Of a stretch of 7,714 bases of DNA, positions 1 to 5,809 are shown one piece after another. Made by a program: the position numbers and the translations under genes. Every line of letters begins with the position of its first letter. Positions within the stretch are counted from its first letter, which is position 1. The stretch comes from Candidatus Acidiferrales bacterium (GTDB lineage: Bacteria; Acidobacteriota; Terriglobia; Acidiferrales; UBA7541): NCBI GenBank assembly GCA_955651735.1, contig CATPAM010000095.1:1-7714 (forward strand). The letters are read 5' to 3'. The notes beneath the pieces are model-generated. The model did not search any database and was not told the DNA's origin. It saw only the letters and a list, made by a program, of their open reading frames with translations.

Positions 1-1620
1 AAAATGCTCACCAATGTCAAAGGATTCCTGGCGAATCCCGGCTGGTCACCCGACGGTAAGACCATCGCGGTCCTCTTCACCGAGAACGCCACGCGTGCTT
101 CCGGCCCCCTCGTCGCGGAACCCCCCGAAACCGGCGAAATCAAAGACGCCTTCTTCGAGCAGCGCCTCGCTTTGGTCGATGTCGCCGGCGGACAGCCCGC
201 CGCGGCGGGCAAGTTGACCCAAATCAGCCCCGCCGACACGTACATCTACGAATACAACTGGTCACCCGACGGCAGGCGCTTCGTCCTCAGTTCCGCTCCC
301 GGCAACGGCGACAACAACTGGTGGATTGCCGAGCTCTCCACGCTCGACGCCGCCACCGGCCTGATGAAATCGATCTACAAGCCCAAGCTGCAAATCGCCA
401 ATCCCGTCTGGTCGCCGGACGGCAAACGCATCGCCTTCATCGAAGGCATCATGAGCGACGAAGGCCTGACCGGCGGCGACATTTTCAGCATTAGCAGCGA
501 CGGCGGCGAAGCCAAAAATCTCACCAAGGACATGAAAGCCTCCGCCGCCTGGCTCGCCTGGCAGCGCGACAAGAAAATCCTTTTCAGCGAATTCGTCGGT
601 GGCGACCCCGCCATCGCCGCACTCGATCCCGCCACCGGCCAGATCGAGCAGCGCTGGTCGAGCGATGGCATGCTCACCAGCAGCTCCGCTTTCAGCTTCA
701 CTCTTTCGGCCGCTAATGACGGCAGCGCCATCGCCGGCGTCTTCCAATCCTTCGCGCACCCGCCCGAGGTGGTGCTCCTCAGCGGTAATCCTCTCACCAA
801 GAACCCCGTCACCTCGCACAACAAAAGCTTTTTGCCCGCCTGGGGCGAAGCCAAGAGCATTTCCTGGAAAAATGATGGTCACGAAGTGCAGGGCTGGTTG
901 CTCTATCCGAGTGCCTTCGACGCGGCGAAGAAATACCCCATGGTGGTCAACGTCCACGGTGGCCCTTCCTTCATTTCGCTTTCGCATTGGCCGGGCACCC
1001 ACGATTTCGCCGCCGGTCTAGCCGGCATGGGCTATTTCGTGCTGTACCCCAATCCACGCGGCAGTTACGGCCAAGGCGAAGCCTTTACCCGCGCCAACAT
1101 CAGAGATTTTGGGTACGGCGATTTCAAGGATATTCTCGCCGGCGTCGATGAAGCCATCCGCGTCGCGCCCATCGACCCCAACCGCCTGGGCGTCGCCGGG
1201 TGGAGCTATGGCGGTTTCATGACCATGTGGGCGGTCACGCAGACCAATCGCTTCAAGGCCGCCATGGCCGGCGCGGGCCTTTCCAACTGGCAGTCCTATT
1301 ACGGCGAAAACCTAATTGACCAATGGATGATTCCGTTTTTCGGCAAGTCGGTCTACGACGATCCCGAGGTTTACGCCAAAAGCTCGCCCATCAATTTCAT
1401 TAAGAAGGTCAAGACGCCTACCCTGATCCTGGTGGGCGACAGCGACGGCGAAGTTCCCGCCCCGCAGTCTTACGAATTCTGGCACGCCCTCAGGACCCTC
1501 GGCGTCGAAACCCAATTCGTGGTCTACGAACGCGAAGGCCACCTCTTCGCCAATCCCAAGCACCAGCGCGACGTCATCGCCCGCACCCTCGCGTGGTTCG
1601 ACGCACACCTGCGCCAGTAG
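1..1620 (+). CDS. S9 family serine peptidase (prolyl oligopeptidase / DPP-IV / acylaminoacyl-peptidase type), 5'-truncated by the window
   Basis: Serine exopeptidase or oligopeptidase that probably acts on short peptides. Residues are numbered from the Met at position 4. The N-terminal part is a beta-propeller with WSPDG (PD40-like) blade motifs at 14-18, 86-90 and 136-140. The C-terminal part, from about 300, is an alpha/beta-hydrolase domain. It has HGGP at 318-321 (oxyanion region), the nucleophile in GWSYGG (Ser401), the acid in DGEVP (Asp481) and the base in EGH (His513), so the catalytic triad is complete. The frame is already open at base 1, there is no ribosome-binding site before the Met, and family members usually have 600-700 residues. 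The true start is therefore upstream, and any signal peptide is out of view. The gene converges on glmM and has no functional link visible here. Dipeptidyl versus acylaminoacyl specificity cannot be decided from what is present. Confidence 0.93.
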   Translation, partial: KMLTNVKGFLANPGWSPDGKTIAVLFTENATRASGPLVAEPPETGEIKDAFFEQRLALVDVAGGQPAAAGKLTQISPADTYIYEYNWSPDGRRFVLSSAPGNGDNNWWIAELSTLDAATGLMKSIYKPKLQIANPVWSPDGKRIAFIEGIMSDEGLTGGDIFSISSDGGEAKNLTKDMKASAAWLAWQRDKKILFSEFVGGDPAIAALDPATGQIEQRWSSDGMLTSSSAFSFTLSAANDGSAIAGVFQSFAHPPEVVLLSGNPLTKNPVTSHNKSFLPAWGEAKSISWKNDGHEVQGWLLYPSAFDAAKKYPMVVNVHGGPSFISLSHWPGTHDFAAGLAGMGYFVLYPNPRGSYGQGEAFTRANIRDFGYGDFKDILAGVDEAIRVAPIDPNRLGVAGWSYGGFMTMWAVTQTNRFKAAMAGAGLSNWQSYYGENLIDQWMIPFFGKSVYDDPEVYAKSSPINFIKKVKTPTLILVGDSDGEVPAPQSYEFWHALRTLGVETQFVVYEREGHLFANPKHQRDVIARTLAWFDAHLRQ

Positions 1621-1681
1621 CGACGGTGCGTTCCAGCATCGCAACCGATTTCACGCCAGGACTCTAGTTTGGGGAATGAAG

Positions 1682-1722
1682 CTAGACAGATGGGCGCGGT
1701 GCTTTGCGCCCCACCTGGTCAG
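1682..1722. repeat. Imperfect inverted repeat / long hairpin downstream of the peptidase gene
   Basis: A 6-bp perfect core, GGGCGC (1692-1697) with GCGCCC (1706-1711), closes an 8-base loop. The pairing continues outward: T1691-A1713, then G1689/A1688/C1687 with C1715/T1716/G1717, then A1686/G1685 with T1719/C1720, then T1683/C1682 with A1721/G1722. It is broken by one mismatch and three single-base bulges, giving about 14 pairs over 41 bases. It has no T-run, so it is not itself an intrinsic terminator. It could be part of the peptidase mRNA 3' untranslated region, a small RNA, or one copy of a dispersed palindromic repeat. Confidence 0.5.
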
Positions 1723-1728
1723 GACAGG

Positions 1729-1765
1729 AACCACCCACGGGAGCCGCGAACTAACCACCCGAGCC
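1729..1765. repeat. Short direct repeat AACCACCC..GAGCC, two copies
   Basis: Copy one spans 1729-1745 and copy two spans 1753-1765. Both contain AACCACCC followed by GAGCC, with four extra bases (ACGG) between the halves in the first copy. Seven bases separate the copies. It lies between the long hairpin and the terminator. No function is recognised. Confidence 0.45.
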
Positions 1766-1782
1766 ATCACAGCCCAAGAATG

Positions 1783-1816
1783 AAAAAGGGGGCTGGTGCA
1801 AGCCCCCTTCTTCCTT
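1783..1816. terminator. Bidirectional Rho-independent terminator
   Basis: A perfect 9-bp stem, AAGGGGGCT (1786-1794) with AGCCCCCTT (1801-1809), closes a 6-base loop GGTGCA. On the plus strand it is followed by a pyrimidine tract TTCTTCCTT, which would end peptidase transcription. On the minus strand the stem runs into TTTTTCATT, a better U-tract, which would stop transcripts coming from glmM. The position between two convergent genes fits a shared terminator. It lies about 165 bases after the peptidase stop and about 370 bases after the glmM stop, so both 3' untranslated regions would be long. Confidence 0.82.
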
Positions 1817-2175
1817 AGAACTGACCCCCCAAAACCGGAAACCCAGTCGAGGTTGAGATCCGGCCACCCCGGGAAGCCAATCTTTTTTTAACAGCCTTGC
1901 CGCAAAAGAGAGCAAACCGTGTGCCAGGGTGTCACCGAAAATTCACAACCAAGCACGCGCATGAAACTACGGGAGTTAGCCTATTTCTGTATCCGGCCGT
2001 TGCAGAGCCGGAGACTCTCACCTACAAAATCCCACAGGCAAAACTGCACCTCCATCCATTCTTTGGGAGAGACATGACTGTTACACGAATGTGACACGGG
2101 AATTCTGTCCCGGAAAGCGGTCGCACGAAAGCGCGAAAGGAGCAGTTCGACCAAAGAACAACCCCACGCCAGCGA

Positions 2176-3519
2176 TCAGGCCCCAATGGATTCGCGCAGC
2201 GCGTCTGCGAGCGACTGACTATAACGTTGAACGTCGGCATCGCGCTCGGCTTCGACCATCACGCGGGCCAGCGGCTCCGTCCCTGAATAGCGCAACACCA
2301 CCCGGCCGTTCTCCCCGAGCGCGGATTGCGCCTCCGCAAGCGCGCGCGACACCCCCGGCAGCGACTCCAGCGGCGGCTTCGACTTCACCTTCACATTGAC
2401 GATAATCTGCGGGTAGTCCTTGAGCCCCGTGATCAGCGATTCCAGTCTGCCGTTGATCGAAACCAGCGACGCAATCTTCACCGCCGTTAGCAAGCCGTCC
2501 CCGGCGGGCGAATCGTCCAGAAAAATCACATGGCCAGACTGTTCGCCGCCCAATACGTTGTTGCTCCGAAGCATCTCCTCGAGCACGTAGCGGTCGCCGA
2601 CGTCAGCGCGCCCCAGTTCGATCCCCTCTCGCGCAAGAACCCGCTCCAGTCCAAGGTTCGACATCGAGGTTGCCACCACCCGATTACCCTTCAGCTTTCC
2701 AGCCGATTTCAACTGGCGTGCAGCCGCCAACAAAACTCCATCTCCGTTGACAATCCTGCCCGATTGGCAAACAAACATTGCGCGGTCCGCATCGCCATCA
2801 AATGCGATTCCCAGCCCTGCGCGCTCCGCCACCACGCGCTTTTGCAGTCCCTCCAGGTGCAGCGAACCGCAATCCGCGTTGATGTTGCGCCCGTCCGGCC
2901 CGGCACCGACGGCAATCACGTGCGCGCCGAGAGACTCAAAAAGTTCCGGGCCAAGCTTGTAAGCAGCACCGTTGGCGCAGTCCAGGACCAGGCGCAGGCT
3001 GGAAAGCTTGGCGCCCGCAATCACCTTGCTGCGGAGGAAATCGAGATAGCGGGCGTCCAAAGTTTCGTCCGCCACGAGGGCCGGGGGACTCTTCGGCGCC
3101 GGTTCGCGGCGGTGTTGGAAGATGTCCTCTTCCAGCGTTTCCTCAACCGCATCCGGGAATTTCATTCCCGCGCTGGAAAAGAGCTTAACGCCGTTGTCCT
3201 GAAAGGGGTTGTGAGAGGCGGAGATAACCACGCCGGCCTGGAACCCTCTTTGCCGCACCAGGCACGCGACGCCGGGCGTGGTGATAATACCGGCGAAGTC
3301 GACCGACACTCCCGCGTTGGCCAGCCCCGCGGCCAGGAGCGCCGCGATGTGCGGGCCAGACTCGCGGGTATCCATCCCGATCAGCACGTGAGCGGCGGGA
3401 CTGGTTTGTTTCAAGTAGGTCCCCAGCGAGCGCCCGGTGGCATACAGCGTGGCGTCGTCCAGGGGCGGTGTGCCTGGCACGCCCCGAATACCGTCAGTTC
3501 CGAAGAGTTCTTTGGGCAT
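2176..3519 (-). CDS. glmM: Phosphoglucosamine mutase GlmM
   Basis: Converts glucosamine-6-phosphate to glucosamine-1-phosphate in the cytoplasm, the step before GlmU in UDP-GlcNAc supply for peptidoglycan and lipopolysaccharide. The 447-residue length is typical. It opens with the family signature KELFGTDGIRG (3-13). The phosphoserine loop SASHNP has its serine at residue 102, the same number as in E. coli GlmM. The metal site DGDADR is at 241-246, the sugar-binding loop GEQSGH at 325-330 and the C-terminal phosphate-binding loop RYSGTEP at 410-416, so all four functional loops are intact. The ATG at 3519 is chosen because the conserved N-terminus begins there, although there is no clear Shine-Dalgarno sequence before it. 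It is last in the minus-strand block, 150 bases after the activator gene. The alternatives, phosphomannomutase or phosphoglucomutase, are disfavoured by the FGTDGIRG start. Confidence 0.97.
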   Translation of the reverse strand: MPKELFGTDGIRGVPGTPPLDDATLYATGRSLGTYLKQTSPAAHVLIGMDTRESGPHIAALLAAGLANAGVSVDFAGIITTPGVACLVRQRGFQAGVVISASHNPFQDNGVKLFSSAGMKFPDAVEETLEEDIFQHRREPAPKSPPALVADETLDARYLDFLRSKVIAGAKLSSLRLVLDCANGAAYKLGPELFESLGAHVIAVGAGPDGRNINADCGSLHLEGLQKRVVAERAGLGIAFDGDADRAMFVCQSGRIVNGDGVLLAAARQLKSAGKLKGNRVVATSMSNLGLERVLAREGIELGRADVGDRYVLEEMLRSNNVLGGEQSGHVIFLDDSPAGDGLLTAVKIASLVSINGRLESLITGLKDYPQIIVNVKVKSKPPLESLPGVSRALAEAQSALGENGRVVLRYSGTEPLARVMVEAERDADVQRYSQSLADALRESIGA

Positions 3520-3553
3520 CAGCAGAGGCGGTCTTGAAGGAAAACCGCGAGAG

Positions 3554-3578
3554 GGCCGACCGCTGGTGGTGGTTGGCC
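3554..3578 (-). promoter_or_regulatory. Inverted repeat in the glmM leader
   Basis: GGCCGACC (3554-3561) faces GGTTGGCC (3571-3578) across a 9-base spacer. Read as minus-strand RNA the 8-bp stem has one A-C mismatch. Read as plus-strand RNA it pairs fully with one G-U. It lies between the candidate glmM promoter and the start codon. It could be a leader hairpin or a protein-binding palindrome. No known riboswitch class is recognised. Confidence 0.3.
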
Positions 3579-3585
3579 TGAATTG

Positions 3586-3594
3586 AGTTTAGCA
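3586..3594 (-). promoter_or_regulatory. Candidate extended -10 promoter element for glmM
   Basis: On the minus strand this reads TGCTAAACT, which matches an extended -10 (TGnTAnnnT). It would place the transcription start near 3580, leaving a leader of about 60 bases before the glmM ATG. No good -35 hexamer is found 16-18 bases upstream, so the call rests on the -10 alone. If real, glmM can be transcribed separately from the upstream block. Confidence 0.3.
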
Positions 3595-3669
3595 CGAGCC
3601 TCTCTGCGAATTGGCACGCGTGAACTCGAAGTCACCGCAAGCCGTATGCATTCGCCGACCGCGGCTCTC

Positions 3670-4611
3670 TCACTTCAGTCCGTACTTCTTGCGCTTTTCC
3701 AGCAGCGTCTTGCGGCTGATGCCAAGAATCGTCGCGGCTTGCGTGATTTTGTAGCGCGTGGCTTCCAGCGTCGCCGCAATAACTTCCTTCTCCACGTCCT
3801 CCAGCGACCGCAGGCCCGCGATCATCCCGGAGCTTCCCGCTGCGGCGGCTCGAATATTTTCCGCAAAATGCTCGGGCTCGAGCACTTCCACGCGATTAAA
3901 AACGACGGCGCGCTCCAGCGCGTTGCGCAATTCTCGAACGTTGCCCGGCCAGTTGTACGCCGCCAGCATCCTCCGCGAAGCCTCGCTTAGCTGCACGCCG
4001 GTGCGCGCGTGCGCCAAAGACAGCGCCGCCAAAAAGCGGTCTGCGAGCGGCAGAATGTCGGCTCGGCGCTCCCGCAGTGGCGGCATCCTGATGGTTAGCA
4101 CATTCATGCGAAAGAACAGGTCTTCGCGGAAACGGCCGGCGGTCACCGCCGCGGGAAGATCCACGTTGGTCAGAGCAACAAGTCGGGCTTCGATGTAGAG
4201 GGTTTCCGTGCCGCCTAGCCGCTCGAAGGAGCGCTCTTGCAGCACACGTAACAGCTTGCTCTGCGCCGCTGCCGAAAGTGCGGCCACCTCGTCCAGCACA
4301 ATCGTTCCGTTGCCGCCAAGCTCAAAGCGTCCGAGCTTGCGCTCGACCGCGCCGGTGAACGCTCCGCGCTCGTGTCCAAACAATTCGCTTTCGACAAGCT
4401 GTGCAGGGAGGCTGGCGCAATCAATCTTCAGAAAAGGCGCGTCGCGCCGCGGCCCCAGCTCGTGAATCACGCGCGCTAGATAATCCTTGCCCGAGCCGCT
4501 TTCCCCGGTAATCAGCAGCGTGGTGGGTGCGGCGGCAACTTTCTGCGCCAACTCAAAAACATTTTGCGACGCTGGATCCGCAGAGATCCACGGCAGCCGC
4601 TCCGCCGTCAT
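3670..4611 (-). CDS. Sigma-54-dependent transcriptional activator without N-terminal sensor domain (PspF-like, Fis-type HTH)
   Basis: Bacterial enhancer-binding protein of 313 residues that would remodel sigma-54 RNA polymerase using ATP. The AAA+ domain starts near residue 10. Walker A is GESGSGKD (36-43), the sigma-54-contacting loop GAFTGA is intact (83-88), and Walker B is IVLDEV (104-109). Putative arginine fingers are R162 and R168 in the REDLFFR segment, and WPGNVREL (221-228) marks the sensor II region. A Fis-type helix-turn-helix closes the protein (about 272-313). No receiver, GAF or PAS domain precedes the AAA+ domain, so the layout and size resemble PspF. The ATG at 4611 is chosen because it overlaps the rsfS stop as ATGA and begins just before the conserved domain; a longer open frame reaches 4737 but lies inside rsfS. 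Target promoters are unknown. Control must come from a partner protein, expression level or a minimal N-terminal input. Confidence 0.93.
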   Translation of the reverse strand: MTAERLPWISADPASQNVFELAQKVAAAPTTLLITGESGSGKDYLARVIHELGPRRDAPFLKIDCASLPAQLVESELFGHERGAFTGAVERKLGRFELGGNGTIVLDEVAALSAAAQSKLLRVLQERSFERLGGTETLYIEARLVALTNVDLPAAVTAGRFREDLFFRMNVLTIRMPPLRERRADILPLADRFLAALSLAHARTGVQLSEASRRMLAAYNWPGNVRELRNALERAVVFNRVEVLEPEHFAENIRAAAAGSSGMIAGLRSLEDVEKEVIAATLEATRYKITQAATILGISRKTLLEKRKKYGLK

Positions 4612-5057
4612 TTTGAAACCGCTTCGCCGGGAACATGCGAACCGCCCATCGCCACGTTTCGCGTCCCATGCGCGATGCCATGGCCGGGTGCTCCCTCTGG
4701 CTCGTCCGGAATTTCCAGTTTTGCCGCCGACCGCCACAGCCGTTCGAGGTCGTAGTAGCGTCGCGCCTGCTCACTGAATACGTGCACGATGAAGCTCCCA
4801 AAATCGAGCAACGCCCATTCCGACGAGCTGCGCCCTTCGCGGTGCTCCGGCGCGCGCTTCAGCCCTTTGTAGAGCTGCTCCTCGACCTCCGTGCAAATCG
4901 CCTGCACCTGGGGCATGCTGAATCCCGTGCAAATCACGAAGTAGGAAGTAAACGCACCCACTCCGCTGAGGTCGAGCACCGATATGGCCGCCGCTTTTTT
5001 GTTCTGCGCCGCCTCGACTGCGAGGCGCACGCCTTCTGGCAATGAGTTGTAGTTCAC
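4608..5057 (-). CDS. rsfS: Ribosomal silencing factor RsfS (RsfA/Iojap family)
   Basis: Binds ribosomal protein uL14 on the 50S subunit and blocks joining with the 30S, lowering translation in stationary phase or starvation. The family core is clear: LDLSGVGAFTSYFVICTG (about 28-45), then EG with SSSEWALLDFGSFIVHVF (about 77-94) and the signature RRYYDLERLW (99-108). The GTG at 5057 is chosen because it overlaps the nadD stop as GTGA and has AAGG nine bases upstream. A TTG four codons later would also keep the whole domain. At 149 residues it is longer than the usual 105-120. The extra length is a Gly/Pro/His-containing tail after about residue 118 with no recognised motif. Its stop overlaps the start of the sigma-54 activator gene. 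The nadD-rsfS order is common in bacteria and supports the call. Confidence 0.94.
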   Translation of the reverse strand: MNYNSLPEGVRLAVEAAQNKKAAAISVLDLSGVGAFTSYFVICTGFSMPQVQAICTEVEEQLYKGLKRAPEHREGRSSSEWALLDFGSFIVHVFSEQARRYYDLERLWRSAAKLEIPDEPEGAPGHGIAHGTRNVAMGGSHVPGEAVSK

Positions 5058-5788
5058 CGGTAGAGACCTTGTTTCAAAATGTACTCCTCGACGCGCGACG
5101 TCACGAGTCCATGAATGGACTGTCCGCGATGCGCGCGCCGCCGAATGTCCGTCGCAGAAACTTCGCTGGCCACATTCTCCAACAAATACACGCTGGTGCG
5201 ATACAAGTGCGCCACCACGCTGGACTCGTGCACCGCCTCGCTGTCTTTTCTTTTCCCGTCGCGGCCCATCAGCTCCGGGGGAATCACCAGCCGTAGCGCC
5301 TCCGCGCGAATGCCCGGCCGGTTGGCCACGATAAAATCGCAAAGCCCCAGCAGTGCCTCGTATTCCTTCCACATCGGAATATCCAGAAACGCGTCCGCGC
5401 CGACAATGAAATAGATGCGGTCGCCATGCCCGTGGTACGCGTGGCGGAAATAGCGCACCGTATCCACCGAATAGTGCAGTTGCGCGCCGCTGAAATCTTC
5501 ACCCGCCTCCGCAACCGATGGAACAAAGTGCGGATGCTCCGTTAACGCCAGCGCCACCATCGCAAATCGATGTGGAAATGGCGCCAGGTGTTGCTTCAGC
5601 TTGTGCGGCGGCCTGCTGGCAGGTACGAAATGAATTTCGTCGAAATTAAATCGCCGGTCCGCGGCCCGCGCCACGGCAAGATGCCCGGAGTGAATCGGAT
5701 CGAACGAGCCTCCAAACAGCGCGATGCGGCGAGGATGGTGTTTTGCGGCAATGCGCTGCGCTTGCGCGGTGGTCAATCCGCCTCCCAA
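5054..5788 (-). CDS. nadD: Nicotinate-nucleotide adenylyltransferase NadD
   Basis: Transfers AMP from ATP to nicotinic acid mononucleotide, forming deamido-NAD in cytoplasmic NAD synthesis. The nucleotidyltransferase signature GGSFDPIHSGH is at 26-36 with both histidines present. Further family marks are the segment from VGAD (129-132) to MWKEYEALL (139-147), ANRPG (155-159), and the second ATP-contact motif VSATDIRRR (210-218), followed by the usual VEEYILKQGLY end. At 244 residues it is slightly longer than average (about 190-220), partly through a charged stretch around 175-190. There is no ATG or GTG start. The candidates are TTG at 5788 (AGG ten bases upstream) and TTG at 5776 (a strong GGGAGG but only four bases away). 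It begins about 21 bases after the obgE stop in the same frame, so the two are separated only by one stop and a short linker. Confidence 0.95.
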   Translation of the reverse strand: MGGGLTTAQAQRIAAKHHPRRIALFGGSFDPIHSGHLAVARAADRRFNFDEIHFVPASRPPHKLKQHLAPFPHRFAMVALALTEHPHFVPSVAEAGEDFSGAQLHYSVDTVRYFRHAYHGHGDRIYFIVGADAFLDIPMWKEYEALLGLCDFIVANRPGIRAEALRLVIPPELMGRDGKRKDSEAVHESSVVAHLYRTSVYLLENVASEVSATDIRRRAHRGQSIHGLVTSRVEEYILKQGLYR

Positions 5789-5803
5789 GAGTTTATGACC
5801 TGC
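5774..5803 (-). promoter_or_regulatory. Ribosome-binding region that decides the nadD start
   Basis: Two TTG codons compete. AGG (complement of 5797-5799 or nearby) precedes the TTG at 5788 by about ten bases. GGGAGG (complement of 5781-5786) precedes the TTG at 5776 by four bases, which is short. No ATG or GTG is in frame between the obgE stop and the conserved domain, so initiation at a TTG is likely whichever is used. Confidence 0.45.
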
Positions 5804-5809
5804 ATCTTC

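Larger units (their letters stand above)
1621..2175. other. Noncoding spacer between convergent peptidase gene and glmM
   Basis: This 555-base stretch has no convincing gene. The left part (about 1680-1816) is GC-rich and structured, with a long hairpin, a short direct repeat and a terminator, each listed separately. The right part (about 1850-2160) is visibly lower in GC than the flanking genes. It has only weak structure: a 6-bp stem TCCGGC/GCCGGA at 1992-1997 and 2007-2012, a 5-bp stem CGGGA/TCCCG at 2097-2101 and 2108-2112, and a stem 2121-2126/2131-2136 that pairs best on the minus strand with loop TTTC. The last two lie just downstream of the glmM stop and could form the 3' end of its mRNA. 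Short open frames here (for example 1897-2094) lack ribosome-binding sites and recognisable sequence. Confidence 0.7.

Noticed and set aside
262..1002. Long open frame on the minus strand inside the peptidase gene (246 codons), plus other antisense frames
   Set aside because: Shadow of a high-GC gene: the plus-strand frame carries the complete catalytic triad and propeller motifs, and the minus-strand translation shows no family signature.
1711..1740. Resemblance to the SRP RNA core (GGTCAGG followed by GGAA)
   Set aside because: The GGAAG-AGCAGCC half of domain IV is missing and the surrounding pairing does not form the SRP hairpin.
1895..2060. Possible riboswitch (GCAAACC and short GC stems recalled a cyclic-di-GMP element)
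   Set aside because: Only one short motif fits; the second conserved half and the expected stems are absent, and no gene starts downstream on that strand.
1897..2094. Possible small protein in the spacer
   Set aside because: No ribosome-binding site, no recognisable sequence, and base use unlike the neighbouring genes. A 38-codon frame from the ATG near 1960 was rejected for the same reasons.
2530..3537. 335-codon open frame on the plus strand opposite glmM
   Set aside because: Antisense shadow of glmM; the minus-strand protein has all four GlmM functional loops.
4612..4737. Longer N-terminus for the sigma-54 activator
   Set aside because: The extra 42 residues come from within rsfS, are Arg/Gly-rich without a domain, and the ATGA overlap at 4608-4611 gives a better start.
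5058..5372. Longer N-terminus for rsfS
   Set aside because: It would overlap nadD by more than 300 bases and adds only Arg/Gly-rich residues; the RsfS domain begins just after the GTG at 5057.
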